NCBI GenBank assembly: GCA_017409265.1
Contig: JAFQSY010000049.1
Location: 124,001-188,000, forward strand
Reading direction: 5' to 3'
Origin: Clostridia bacterium
GTDB lineage: Bacteria; Bacillota; Clostridia; Oscillospirales; Acutalibacteraceae
Length of the DNA: 64,000 bases
Part shown: one piece after another, positions 43,581-52,663 of the stretch
How the letters are laid out: each line of letters opens with the position of its first letter
Position numbering within the stretch: the stretch's first letter is position 1
Program-made: the position numbers and the translations under genes
Notes under the pieces: model-generated
What the model was told of the DNA's origin: nothing
The model's database searches: none
What the model saw: only the letters and a program-made list of their open reading frames with translations

Positions 43581-44027
43581 ATGGCTGAACTCAAAAAAGT
43601 TGATATTTTTACGGACGGAGCTTGCTCCGGCAATCCCGGGCCAGGCGGATGGGGTGCAATTTTAAGATACGGAAGCCACGAAAAAGAACTGTGCGGCGGA
43701 GATAAATCAACAACCAACAACCGAATGGAGTTGACCGCTGTTATTGAAGCTTTGAAAAAGCTCAAGGAAAAATGCGAAATAACAATTTATACAGATTCAA
43801 AATATGTTGCAGATGCTTTTCTTCAGGGATGGATTTGGAACTGGATGAAAAACGGATGGAAAAAAGCCGATAAAAAACCCGTGCTCAATCCCGAGTTGTG
43901 GCAGGAGCTTATAACTGAAATAAGAAAGCATGAATATAAAATTGTCTGGGTCAAGGGTCATGCGGGACATCCCGAAAATGAACGCTGCGACAAACTTGCA
44001 ACAGCTGAAGCAGCAAAATATATGTAA
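43581..44027 (+). CDS. rnhA: Ribonuclease HI
   Basis: 148-aa nuclease cutting RNA in RNA-DNA hybrids. Catalytic residues are in place: [19 protein letters not shown] (Asp), [13 protein letters not shown] (Glu), [12 protein letters not shown] (Asp) and [12 protein letters not shown] (Asp). The basic protrusion [16 protein letters not shown] matches E. coli-type RNase HI. First gene of an operon with yhhN and the lipase. Confidence 0.97.
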   Translation: MAELKKVDIFTDGACSGNPGPGGWGAILRYGSHEKELCGGDKSTTNNRMELTAVIEALKKLKEKCEITIYTDSKYVADAFLQGWIWNWMKNGWKKADKKPVLNPELWQELITEIRKHEYKIVWVKGHAGHPENERCDKLATAEAAKYM

Positions 44028-44041
44028 AGGACGGTATTAAA

Positions 44042-44728
44042 ATGGGCATTGAAATTATTCCATATCTTTTTGCGGCACTTACTGTAATTTTCACCCTGCT
44101 TTACCAGCTTTCACCTTTATTCAAGAAAAAACCGCTTTTATCAAAAATGATTTCTTCTTCTTGCTTTGTTCTCACGGGAGTTACAGCAGCAATAAAAAGC
44201 GGTAATTCAGTTTTTTCGTATTGCATGCTTGCGGCTTTATTCTTGTGTCTGCTGGGCGACTTTTTTCTTGACTTCAAAAACGGGAAAACCTTCTTGACGG
44301 GAGTTCTGTTCTTCTCTCTCGGTCATCTGACCTATATTTCTTCTTTTCTGAAAATACTCACTCCGTCACTTATGCCGCATTTTAGATATATGGTGATTCT
44401 TTTCTTTGGTGTTATCGTCTGTGCAGTTCTTCATATTAAAATGGATAAAATCAGCTTTCCGGGAAAATACAAGATAATGTATCTTTATTCTCTCCTGCTC
44501 ATAATTTCTTTTGTCGTATCTGCAACAAGAGGATTTGTTGCCGCAATGAACGGCAACCACTCTTTCGGAATCTGCCTTATGCTCGGCGGAGCGCTTTTCA
44601 TGGTTTCAGATGCATTTCTCGGTTCACAGCTTTTCGGTAAACCCAAAGCAAAAAACACCGGATTATGGGTTGCCGTTACATATTTTCCTGCACAAGCACT
44701 TTTTGCGCTCTCTATTTTATTTCAATAA
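44042..44728 (+). CDS. YhhN/TMEM86-family lysoplasmalogenase
   Basis: 228-aa membrane protein with about eight hydrophobic helices. Conserved acidic motifs LFLCLLGDFFLDFKNG and LMLGGALFMVSDAFLG match the YhhN family, whose characterised members hydrolyse the vinyl-ether bond of lysoplasmalogens. Many anaerobic clostridia contain plasmalogens. The next gene, 15 bp on, is a secreted LCAT-like lipase, which may make a lipid-turnover pair. Confidence 0.85.
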   Translation: MGIEIIPYLFAALTVIFTLLYQLSPLFKKKPLLSKMISSSCFVLTGVTAAIKSGNSVFSYCMLAALFLCLLGDFFLDFKNGKTFLTGVLFFSLGHLTYISSFLKILTPSLMPHFRYMVILFFGVIVCAVLHIKMDKISFPGKYKIMYLYSLLLIISFVVSATRGFVAAMNGNHSFGICLMLGGALFMVSDAFLGSQLFGKPKAKNTGLWVAVTYFPAQALFALSILFQ

Positions 44729-44743
44729 AAGGACTTGATAAAA

Positions 44744-46270
44744 ATGAAAAAAGCCATCAGCATTATCCTCGCTGTTGCAATTATGATTTCAATCTGCTCA
44801 TCTGCGGTTGCCGCAAACGAAAAGTGCAGTTGCGACATGATGCCCGTTATCTACGTTCCGGGCTTTGGCGAGCCTATTTATCTTAATCCGGGAAGCGACG
44901 ATGAGGTTTCTCTGTTTCCTCCGGAACAGGATGCGATAGATGCATCAATTCCCGACATTGTAAAGGCTGTTATATTCGGTCTTCTTTCGGGCAATTTTGA
45001 AGCATTCGGAAAATACGCGATTAATATTGCAGAAACCATGCTTAAGCCCGCAGCCTGTGATAAAGAAGGAAATGCTCCCGAAAACACAGGCGTTGATTAT
45101 GAGCCCCCGGTAAATGACACTCACAAACAGACTGCATTCCCTGCAACAGAGGATGATGACGAAGGTTATTTTTGCTTTTTATACGACTGGCGCATCGATC
45201 CTCTCGAGAACGCAAAGCTTCTAAAAGAATATATTGATGAAGTAAAGGCGATTACAAAGCATGATAAAATTATCCTGACCGCTCACAGCCAGGGAAACAC
45301 GGTTGTTGCATCGTATCTTTATCTTTACGGTAACAGCGGCATTGAAAAGGCTGTTTTTCTCTCCCCTGCTTATCAAGGTCTTTCACTTATAGGCTCAATC
45401 TTTGCGCAGGAATATTCCTTATCTGAAAAAGGCGATGACCTCGCAAACTGTCTTCTCGGAATTATGGGATATGAAGACACTGTCAGTCAGCTTGTTTCTG
45501 CTGTAATTAAAGAAATTAACAAAGCAGGCATTGTTGACGGCATTCTTGATTATCTTCAGCTTGTTCTCGAGAGCCAGTTTGACAGGGTCTTTGAAGAAAG
45601 TCTGCGCGACATTCTCGGCACTCTTCCCGGAGTATGGGCGTTTGTTCCCGATGAATATTACGAAACCGCAAAATCGGCTATATTCGGCAGCAACGGCGAA
45701 TACGGCGTATTTATCGAAAAAATTGACAATTACCATTACAATGTTCAGAAAAACATTGTTTCGATTCTCAACGAAGTTAAAGCAGGCGGCACGGCAATTG
45801 TCATTGCTGCAGGCTACAACATTTCCTCGATTCCCGTAACAAAATCAGATGCAGCACAGTCCGATTACCTTGTAGATACGGAATATATGACTTTAGGAGC
45901 GACATGTGCACCCTATGGAGAATCTCTCGGCAAGAATTATTTACAGAAAAACACGGCATGCGGTCATAACCATGTTTCGCCTGACGGAATAATTGATGCA
46001 TCAACCTGTGCATTCCCTGAACACACATGGTTTGTAAAGAATAATCCTCATCACAATCTGTATGAGCCTTATACGGATTTTATTGAATGGGCAATCAGAT
46101 ATGACGGTCAGCCAACTGTTGATTCAAGCAATCTTTATCCGCAGTTCATTCAAATTTCCGACGGTGAAATCCGACCTGTGCAGAGCGGTTCAGCCGGCGA
46201 AACACGCTCAAACGGCGAAATAATCATCACATCGCTTATTATGCTTTTGAAGGATGCTTTTGCAGAATAA
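44744..46270 (+). CDS. Secreted LCAT-like lipase/acyltransferase
   Basis: 508-aa protein with a signal peptide (ISIILAVAIMISICSSAVAA). Alpha/beta-hydrolase features resemble lecithin:cholesterol acyltransferase-type lipases: VIYVPGFGEPIYL (oxyanion/lid start), FCFLYDWRIDPLENAKLLKEY, nucleophile Ser in LTAHSQGNTV, and a late histidine candidate in NNPHHNLYEPYTDF. Probably an extracellular phospholipase or acyl hydrolase. ATG 44744 is the start; a TTG 9 bases upstream lies too close to the AAAGGA site. A strong terminator follows. Confidence 0.8.
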   Translation: MKKAISIILAVAIMISICSSAVAANEKCSCDMMPVIYVPGFGEPIYLNPGSDDEVSLFPPEQDAIDASIPDIVKAVIFGLLSGNFEAFGKYAINIAETMLKPAACDKEGNAPENTGVDYEPPVNDTHKQTAFPATEDDDEGYFCFLYDWRIDPLENAKLLKEYIDEVKAITKHDKIILTAHSQGNTVVASYLYLYGNSGIEKAVFLSPAYQGLSLIGSIFAQEYSLSEKGDDLANCLLGIMGYEDTVSQLVSAVIKEINKAGIVDGILDYLQLVLESQFDRVFEESLRDILGTLPGVWAFVPDEYYETAKSAIFGSNGEYGVFIEKIDNYHYNVQKNIVSILNEVKAGGTAIVIAAGYNISSIPVTKSDAAQSDYLVDTEYMTLGATCAPYGESLGKNYLQKNTACGHNHVSPDGIIDASTCAFPEHTWFVKNNPHHNLYEPYTDFIEWAIRYDGQPTVDSSNLYPQFIQISDGEIRPVQSGSAGETRSNGEIIITSLIMLLKDAFAE

Positions 46271-46277
46271 ATTTTTG

Positions 46278-46309
46278 CGGCAGAATGATTTTTCATTCTG
46301 CCGTTTTTT
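46278..46309 (+). terminator. Intrinsic terminator after the lipase gene
   Basis: CGGCAGAATGA (46278-46288) and TCATTCTGCCG (46293-46303) form an 11-bp perfect stem with a TTTT loop, followed by TTTTTTA. Confidence 0.95.
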
Positions 46310-46320
46310 AGTCATACATT
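46293..46320 (+). promoter_or_regulatory. Candidate sigma-E promoter of spoIVA
   Basis: CATACATT (46313-46320) fits the sigma-E -10 consensus CATACAnT, about 60 bp before the spoIVA start. A weak -35-like TCATTCT (46293-46299) lies 13 bp upstream, inside the 3' arm of the preceding terminator. spoIVA is sigma-E-dependent in Bacillus, and sigE is in this window. Confidence 0.35.
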
Positions 46321-46380
46321 GTCCCGATTCAGCATAGAGTTTACGGAAGTGCAAATCATTTTAAAATCGGAGGACAAAAA

Positions 46381-47859
46381 ATGGCTAACAGTAACATTTA
46401 TCAGGATATTGCCGCAAGAACGGGCGGCGACATCTACATCGGAGTTGTCGGACCTGTCAGAACAGGCAAATCAACATTCATCAAAAAATTTATGGAAAGC
46501 ATGGTTTTGCCGAATATAGAGGACAGCATGCGCCGCGACAGAGCAACTGACGAGCTCCCCCAATCCTCAGGCGGCAGAACAATTATGACAACCGAACCAA
46601 AATTCATCCCCGAGGATGCTGTCGAAATATCCTTGCCTTCAAAATCAAAAATGAAGGTCAGAATGATTGACTGCGTAGGCTATATTGTTCCTTCGGCGCT
46701 CGGATATATTGAAGGCGAAGCTCCGAGAATGGTTAAAACACCTTGGTTTGACGAAGAGGTTCCGTTCAACATGGCAGCTGAAATCGGAACGCGCAAGGTT
46801 ATTTCGGAGCATTCAACAATAGGTCTTGTTGTCACAACCGACGGCTCAATAAGTGAAATACCGAGAAGCGAGTATGCAGAAGCGGAAACAAGAGTCATCA
46901 GCGAGCTTAAGGAGCTTAACAAACCCTTTGTTGTTCTTCTCAACTGCAAAGAGCCTACCTCACCATCTTCGGAAGCGCTTGCGGCTAAAATGACTGCAAA
47001 CTACGATGCACCCGTTATTCCTGTCAACTGTCTTGAGCTTACTCATGAGGAAATCAGCAGCATTCTTTCACAAATTCTGTTTGAATTCCCGATAAAAGAA
47101 ATCAAAATCGACATGCCGGGCTGGATAACCTCTCTTGACAAAAACCATTGGTTGAGAGCCGGAATATTCAGCAAAATCAGCTCCGATGCGCAAGGGCTTA
47201 AAAAGGTTCGCGATATCCGCAGCTTTGCAGATACGGTTTCGGAAAACGAGCATATATATAGCTCTCATGTTGAAAATATGGACCTTGCAACGGGCAGCGC
47301 AAAAATCGCAGTTTCACTCCACCCAAATCTTTTCTTTAAAATAGTTGAAGAAGAAACGGGAATATCCGTTGAAAATGAGCAGGAGCTTATGAAAAAAATG
47401 AAAGAACTTTCAGCTGCACAAAGCGGTTATCAACGGATTCAGAATGCGCTTGATGAAGTTGAGGCAACGGGCTACGGAATTGTTCTTCCCGATGTTGATG
47501 ATCTGACCCTTGAAGAACCTGAAATTATGAAACAGGGCGGAAGATACGGAGTAAGACTTCGCGCAAGTGCACCGTCGCTTCACATTATGAAAGCCGACAT
47601 TCAAACAGAAGTTGCACCGATTGTAGGCTCCGAATCACAGTCCGAAGAACTGATTAAATATCTTCTCAAGGAATTTGAAGAAAACCCTGCTATGATTTGG
47701 GAATCCAACATTTTCGGTACTTCTTTACATGAGCTTGTAAATGAAGGGCTTCACAACAAGCTTTACAGAATGCCGGGAGATGCAAGACTGAAGCTTCGTG
47801 AAACTCTTGAAAGAGTTATTAATGAAGGATGCAGCGGACTGATTTGTATTATTCTATAA
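46381..47859 (+). CDS. spoIVA: Stage IV sporulation protein A (spore coat ATPase)
   Basis: ATPase that polymerises on the forespore surface as the base of the spore coat; 492 aa, the usual length. Begins NIYQDIAARTGGDIYIGVVG with the P-loop GPVRTGKSTFIKKFM, then TIMTTEPKFIPEDAVEI, and ends with the conserved C-terminal RVINEGCSGLICIIL. A good ribosome site (CGGAGG) precedes the ATG. Confidence 0.98.
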   Translation: MANSNIYQDIAARTGGDIYIGVVGPVRTGKSTFIKKFMESMVLPNIEDSMRRDRATDELPQSSGGRTIMTTEPKFIPEDAVEISLPSKSKMKVRMIDCVGYIVPSALGYIEGEAPRMVKTPWFDEEVPFNMAAEIGTRKVISEHSTIGLVVTTDGSISEIPRSEYAEAETRVISELKELNKPFVVLLNCKEPTSPSSEALAAKMTANYDAPVIPVNCLELTHEEISSILSQILFEFPIKEIKIDMPGWITSLDKNHWLRAGIFSKISSDAQGLKKVRDIRSFADTVSENEHIYSSHVENMDLATGSAKIAVSLHPNLFFKIVEEETGISVENEQELMKKMKELSAAQSGYQRIQNALDEVEATGYGIVLPDVDDLTLEEPEIMKQGGRYGVRLRASAPSLHIMKADIQTEVAPIVGSESQSEELIKYLLKEFEENPAMIWESNIFGTSLHELVNEGLHNKLYRMPGDARLKLRETLERVINEGCSGLICIIL

Positions 47860-47865
47860 AAAAGC

Positions 47866-47902
47866 AATAGGGAACAGTTTACCAAACTGTTCCCTATTTT
47901 TA
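47866..47902. terminator. Bidirectional terminator after spoIVA
   Basis: AATAGGGAACAGTTT (47866-47880) and AAACTGTTCCCTATT (47884-47898) form a 15-bp perfect stem with a three-base loop; A-run before and T-run after. It serves spoIVA and the convergent lipoprotein gene. Confidence 0.93.
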
Positions 47903-48292
47903 TATCATCTTCACATATACCGTAAGCATTTCTCCGACATACGTTGCTTCAATAAAATAACCATCACCGTCATTTGCGCTGTAATATGTTTCTGCCTCAA
48001 CAACATTTTCTTCAAATCCAGCTTTTTTCAGCTTCTTAAGATATTTTTTAAACTCGTTTTTATCACATTTGACAGTTAAAATATAGCTGATACCGTCATC
48101 ATATTTTTCAACGACTTCATTTTTAAAATTAAAATCAGGGATTCTATCCTTAAAATAATTATGAATCAACGTTTCTTTTGAAGTAAAAGAAATCATATTT
48201 GATGTATTTTTGTCATTATTTTCAACACCGCAAGCAGAAATCCCCAGGATAATAAATAATGAAATAAAAAATAAAAGAAATTTTTTAAACAT
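47900..48292 (-). CDS. Small lipoprotein of unknown function
   Basis: 130-aa protein with a lipoprotein signal peptide (FISLFIILGISAC, lipobox cysteine at about residue 21). The rest is a small soluble domain with KYLKKLKKAGFEENV and aromatic C-terminal strands; family not recognised. Monocistronic, with its own promoter and a terminator shared with spoIVA. Its base composition is more AT-rich than its neighbours. Confidence 0.82.
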   Translation of the reverse strand: MFKKFLLFFISLFIILGISACGVENNDKNTSNMISFTSKETLIHNYFKDRIPDFNFKNEVVEKYDDGISYILTVKCDKNEFKKYLKKLKKAGFEENVVEAETYYSANDGDGYFIEATYVGEMLTVYVKMI

Positions 48293-48315
48293 ATAATTTC
48301 CCCCTTTGTATCTCG

Positions 48316-48344
48316 ATTATATCACACACAAAAGAATATATCAA
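48316..48344 (-). promoter_or_regulatory. Sigma-A promoter of the small lipoprotein gene
   Basis: On the minus strand TTGATA (48339-48344) and TATAAT (48316-48321) are separated by 17 bp. Confidence 0.75.
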
Positions 48345-48398
48345 GAATCATTTAGGCCTCAAACAGAATGACTTTTTATTTTATGATAAAATTTTTAA

Positions 48399-48427
48399 TT
48401 GACAAGCTGTTTTTTATAATGTAAAAT
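48399..48427 (+). promoter_or_regulatory. Candidate sigma-A promoter of the amino-acid permease
   Basis: TTGACA (48399-48404) and TAAAAT (48422-48427) with a 17-bp spacer, about 30 bp before the start codon. A TATAAT at 48416-48421 is too close to that -35 to be its partner. Confidence 0.6.
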
Positions 48428-48458
48428 TAAAACATTAAATTGAAAAGGGGTAGATTCC

Positions 48459-49832
48459 ATGGCAAACGAACTCAAGAAAAAATACGGTCTGCTTACTGCT
48501 ATTTGTATGGTTGTCGGCATCGTTGTCGGAAGCGGCGTATTTTTCAAAGCAGAAGCAATCCTCAACAAAACAGGCGGAAACCTTAAAATCGGTATTCTTG
48601 CATGGATAATCGGCGGCGTTATAATGATTATCTCCGCTTACACTTTCTCCATCCTTGCAACAAAATACGAAAAAGTCAACGGCGTTGTTGACTATGCCGA
48701 AGCAACCATCGGCGAAAAATACGGATATGTTATCGGTTGGTTCTTAAGCACAATTTATTATCCCACCCTTACCATGGCACTTGCATGGCTTTCTGCAAGA
48801 TACACTCTCGTTGTTTTCCAGGGTGACAGCGCTGACCCGACAAGCGGCATGTGCTTTGTTCTTACTGCATTTTATCTTATCGGCAGCTATGCTCTTAACA
48901 CTCTTTCACCCATTATTTCGGGTAAATTCCAGGTTTCAACAACATTTGTAAAGCTTGTTCCCCTGCTCCTTATGGGCGTTGTAGGAACAATTTACGGCAT
49001 TACAAATGAGAACGGTGTTCTTGTTGAAAACTTCTCCACTGTTGTTAATCAGGTTCCTGCAAGTGAAGCAATTTTCACAGCAGTCTGTGCAACCGTTTTT
49101 GCTTATGAAGGCTGGATTATTGCTACATCAATCAACGCAGAACTTAAAGACGGCAAAAAGAACCTTCCCAAAGCCCTTGTTATCGGCTCTCTTATAATTG
49201 TTGCAATCTACGTTCTTTATTACGTAGGTCTTGCAGGCAGCATCAAGAACGCAGACATGATGGCAAGCGGTCAGGCAGCTGCAAGAAATGCTTTCGGCGC
49301 TGTTTTCGGCAAAGCAATGGGTACCGGCATCTTTGTTTTCGTTATCGTTTCATGCCTCGGCACTCTTAACGGACTTATGCTCGGCTGCACAAGAGGTATC
49401 TATTCTATCGCAAGTAGAGGCAGAGGCCCTGCTCCCCACATCTTCGGATATCTTGACAAGCACACAAACATGCCCGGCAACTCATCAATTCTTGCTCTTC
49501 TCCTCTGCGCTGCATGGCTTGTTTATTTCTATTTTGCAAACCTCAACGGCTCAACCGCTGCCGCTCTCAAGATGTTTGCATTCGATCCGACAGAGCTTCC
49601 CATCGTAACAATTTATCCTTTCTATATTCCCATTTTCTTCAAGATGTTCTTTGATAAGTCACTTCCCGCATTCAAGCGCTTTGTTGTTCCTGCTCTTGCA
49701 ATCGCAGGCAGCTTGTTTATGGTTGTTGCTGCATTCGTTGCTCATAAAGCTGAAATTCCCGGATATCTTATTATATTTGCAGTTATTATGGCACTCGGCC
49801 TTGGCTTCATGAAGAAAAAGAAAGTTGCTTGA
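48459..49832 (+). CDS. APC-superfamily amino-acid permease
   Basis: 457-aa transporter with about 12 membrane helices. The first helix has the substrate-binding glycine motif GIVVGSGVFFKAEAIL, and helix 6 includes TAVCATVFAYEGWIIA, features of LAT/SLC7-type exchangers and permeases. The amino acid carried cannot be read from sequence. AI-2E-family gene follows after 27 bp. Confidence 0.92.
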   Translation: MANELKKKYGLLTAICMVVGIVVGSGVFFKAEAILNKTGGNLKIGILAWIIGGVIMIISAYTFSILATKYEKVNGVVDYAEATIGEKYGYVIGWFLSTIYYPTLTMALAWLSARYTLVVFQGDSADPTSGMCFVLTAFYLIGSYALNTLSPIISGKFQVSTTFVKLVPLLLMGVVGTIYGITNENGVLVENFSTVVNQVPASEAIFTAVCATVFAYEGWIIATSINAELKDGKKNLPKALVIGSLIIVAIYVLYYVGLAGSIKNADMMASGQAAARNAFGAVFGKAMGTGIFVFVIVSCLGTLNGLMLGCTRGIYSIASRGRGPAPHIFGYLDKHTNMPGNSSILALLLCAAWLVYFYFANLNGSTAAALKMFAFDPTELPIVTIYPFYIPIFFKMFFDKSLPAFKRFVVPALAIAGSLFMVVAAFVAHKAEIPGYLIIFAVIMALGLGFMKKKKVA

Positions 49833-49859
49833 ATTTCGACACGAAAGATCCGATGAATT

Positions 49860-51089
49860 ATGAAAAACACCAACGATGAAAAATCAATCGCTGAAGAATC
49901 CTCGAAACAAACGCAAAAAAAAGATGAGGACAGCGGCAGCATAACGTTTTCTTTCACAAAGAAAACCTTCAGATACATCGCCGCAATCGTAGCTCTAATT
50001 ATTCTTTCTTATTGGGGACTCAACAATACTGAAAAGCTTTCCTCAATTTTCAGCGGTATTATGGCGCTCATTGAGCCATTTATTATCGGTTTTTGTATCG
50101 CCTTTGTTATCAATGTTTTAATGCGTCCGATAGAAAGACTCTGGGACAAACTCTCAAAAAAGAAAAACAGCAAAATCGCTCAAAAGCTGAAAAGACCTGT
50201 CAGCCTTATTTTGAGTGCACTGCTGATTTTCGGTATTGCATTTGCTTTGCTTTTCATGGTTATTCCCGAGTTTAAAAACACCTTTGAAACAATCGCAAAA
50301 GCATTCCCTTCATACATTACAAAAATCGAGGGTTGGCTTGCAACTGCCGTTAGCTTTGCAGAAAACCACGGTTTCACACTTCCTGATTTTTCTTTTAACT
50401 ATGAGAAAATCATGGATGTTGTCGGCAATGCAATCAACAGCAGCGGAATTGTTGATAAAACACTTGATATTACAGGCTCAATTGTTACCGGAATCGTTAA
50501 TTTGGTAGTTGCCCTTGCCTTCTCATTTTATTTGCTTGCACAGAAAGAAAAGCTTGCGGCAGCAGCAAAGAAAACACTTTTTGCGTTCTACCATAAAAGA
50601 AAGGTTGAAAAGTTCCTTGATTTTATCGAGTTAACTGACCAGACCTTCACTAACTTTGTTTCGGGTCAGCTTATGGAAGCGGTTATCATCGGAATTTTGT
50701 GCTTTATAGGCATGCTTATTTTCCGCATGCCTTATGCGGCAGTTATATCTGTTCTGGTCGGTTCAACTGCTCTTATACCTGTTTTTGGTGCTTTTATCGG
50801 AACGGCAATCGGTGCATTCCTCATTCTTTTTGTCAGCCCCATGAAAGCAATATGGTTTGTTGTTTTCATTGTTATTCTTCAGCAACTTGAAGGAAATCTT
50901 ATTTATCCGAAGGTAGTCGGCAAATCAGTCGGTCTTCCCGGAATATGGGTGCTTGCTGCAGTTACAATCGGCGGCAACATGCTCGGTGTTGCTGGAATAC
51001 TTATCAGCGTGCCTGCATGTGCAGTCCTTTATACCCTGCTCCGACAGGAAGTCTACGGAAAGCTGAAAAAGAAAAAGATTATATTATAA
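49860..51089 (+). CDS. AI-2E-family transporter-like membrane protein
   Basis: 409-aa member of the AI-2E (YdiK/TqsA/YtvI) family. The hydrophilic N-terminus (about 35 residues) is followed by eight hydrophobic segments. The conserved C-terminal part includes FIELTDQTFTNFVSGQLMEA, LIPVFGAFIGTAIGAFLIL and QQLEGNLIYPKVVGKSVGLP. Function in most bacteria is unproven; family members export autoinducer-2 or exchange Na+/H+. The ribosome site is weak. Confidence 0.92.
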   Translation: MKNTNDEKSIAEESSKQTQKKDEDSGSITFSFTKKTFRYIAAIVALIILSYWGLNNTEKLSSIFSGIMALIEPFIIGFCIAFVINVLMRPIERLWDKLSKKKNSKIAQKLKRPVSLILSALLIFGIAFALLFMVIPEFKNTFETIAKAFPSYITKIEGWLATAVSFAENHGFTLPDFSFNYEKIMDVVGNAINSSGIVDKTLDITGSIVTGIVNLVVALAFSFYLLAQKEKLAAAAKKTLFAFYHKRKVEKFLDFIELTDQTFTNFVSGQLMEAVIIGILCFIGMLIFRMPYAAVISVLVGSTALIPVFGAFIGTAIGAFLILFVSPMKAIWFVVFIVILQQLEGNLIYPKVVGKSVGLPGIWVLAAVTIGGNMLGVAGILISVPACAVLYTLLRQEVYGKLKKKKIIL

Positions 51090-51092
51090 TTA

Positions 51093-51138
51093 AAAACCGT
51101 TATGAAATCTCAAATGAGAAATCATAACGGTTTTCTTA
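51093..51138. terminator. Bidirectional terminator
   Basis: AAAACCGTTATGA (51093-51105) and TCATAACGGTTTT (51122-51134) form a 13-bp stem with an inner TCTC/GAGA extension. It lies between the convergent AI-2E-family and PHP genes. Confidence 0.92.
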
Positions 51139-51140
51139 TT

Positions 51141-51887
51141 TTAATAAAGTATTCTTTTCAGTTCATCAGCAAATTTCTTCGGGTCAACATTTGAAAGTGC
51201 ATGTGCATCGGTACCCAGATTAAAAACAACACCGACTTCTTTACCGATGTGGAAGTAGCGGTTAAAGAAAGCATGGTCGCCGAAAATTGCGGGAACATTG
51301 AGTTCCCATGCAATTTCTTTTTTATGAGCTTTTTCCATTATATCGCCGATTTCATTATCCTTGAATGCTCTTGTTACATCATGAAAGTCATCAAAGGCTT
51401 TAACATAGCCTGCCATAAAGGGATGGGCAAAGCAATCCGCTCTTCCGCTTTCAATAACACCCTCCATAATTGCAAGCATATGCTCTGCATAAGCTCTGGG
51501 AGTTTTCGCTTCCGGATGCTCCCAATAATCCTGATGGTAATGGTTGGTAGTATAGAGCCTGTAATCAAGAGAGTTATCGCATGCAATATCATCTGCAAAT
51601 TTATTTATTCCATAGGATGAAAGCTCTGCACCAATAAGCACCTTAACGTTTCTTTCAAAGCCGTCAAGCTCTCGCGTGAGGTCGTATCTCTGTTGGGCAA
51701 CGGCATTGGGCTTATGAGGATAGTTGTGGTCTGTCAGAGCAATTATTTCAAGACCTGCCTCATCGGCGGTTTTAACAATATCCCGTGCAACCATTTCGGG
51801 CTTTGCGCAACGAGAAAAATTGGTGTGAATATGCAGATTCCACCTTGCAAGCTCGTCTATATCGTATGTTTTATCATGAAAAAACAT
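51141..51887 (-). CDS. PHP-domain phosphoesterase
   Basis: 248-aa PHP-family metal-dependent hydrolase. Metal motifs: WNLHIHTNFSRCA, IIALTDHNYPHKP, LIGAELSSYG, DCFAHPFMAGY and FNLGTDAHALSN. The substrate is unknown. It is the last gene of the run from the Gfo/Idh oxidoreductase and lies 2 bp after tatD. Confidence 0.92.
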   Translation of the reverse strand: MFFHDKTYDIDELARWNLHIHTNFSRCAKPEMVARDIVKTADEAGLEIIALTDHNYPHKPNAVAQQRYDLTRELDGFERNVKVLIGAELSSYGINKFADDIACDNSLDYRLYTTNHYHQDYWEHPEAKTPRAYAEHMLAIMEGVIESGRADCFAHPFMAGYVKAFDDFHDVTRAFKDNEIGDIMEKAHKKEIAWELNVPAIFGDHAFFNRYFHIGKEVGVVFNLGTDAHALSNVDPKKFADELKRILY

Positions 51888-51889
51888 TT

Positions 51890-52660
51890 TTATAACTCCA
51901 ATCCGAAAAGTGTATTTGCGTTCTTTCTTGTCAGGTCAAGGATTGCCTGAGCGCTTGTCCCTCTTATCCCGGCAATAACCTCTGCAGTATATGGAATAAA
52001 CGATGAATCGCAACGTTTGCCTCTGAAAGGTACAGGTGTCATATAAGGGCAGTCGGTTTCAATAAGCAGCATATCATCAGGAACAATCTCTGCAACCTCT
52101 CTGGGCCTTCGTGCATTTTTAAAGGTAACAGCACCGCCAAGACCGATATACATGCCGAGCTTTACAACTTCCTTTGCCATTTCAGCAGAGCCCGAAAAGC
52201 AATGCACAACACCCTTCGGCTTATATCTTTTGAGAAGATTCATTGTGTCCTCATGTGCCTCTCTGTCATGAATAATAACAGGCAAGTCCAGCTCTTTAGC
52301 AAGAACAAGCTGCTGTTCAAAAACCATCTGCTGAATATCCCGCGGAGAAAAATCATAGTGATAATCAAGTCCTATTTCGCCAACGGCAACGCATTTTTTC
52401 TCCATACAAAGTTTTTTCAGCACGGAAAGATAACCGCTTTTACATTTATCGGCTTCATGAGGATGAACACCGCAGGCAGCATAGACAAAATCAAATTCAT
52501 CTGCAAGCTCAAGGCTTGTCAACGCAGATTCCATATCGCTTGCACAGTTTATGATACCGCAAACGCCCCGCTCGGGCAGGGCGTTTACAAGCTCTTTGCG
52601 GTCATCATTAAACGCTTCGCTGTCATAATGTGAATGACTGTCAAAGATATTATTATACAT
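51890..52660 (-). CDS. tatD: TatD-family metal-dependent deoxyribonuclease
   Basis: 256-aa TIM-barrel hydrolase. Family motifs: IFDSHSHYDSEAF, CGVHPHEADKC, VAVGEIGLDYHYDFSP, LPVIIHDREAHEDTM, GVVHCFSGSAEMA and LLIETDCPYMTP. Likely a 3'-5' nuclease in DNA repair or a D-tyrosyl-type hydrolase. The metG-tatD gene pair (3-bp gap) is conserved in Firmicutes. Confidence 0.96.
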   Translation of the reverse strand: MYNNIFDSHSHYDSEAFNDDRKELVNALPERGVCGIINCASDMESALTSLELADEFDFVYAACGVHPHEADKCKSGYLSVLKKLCMEKKCVAVGEIGLDYHYDFSPRDIQQMVFEQQLVLAKELDLPVIIHDREAHEDTMNLLKRYKPKGVVHCFSGSAEMAKEVVKLGMYIGLGGAVTFKNARRPREVAEIVPDDMLLIETDCPYMTPVPFRGKRCDSSFIPYTAEVIAGIRGTSAQAILDLTRKNANTLFGLEL

Positions 52661-52663
52661 AAT

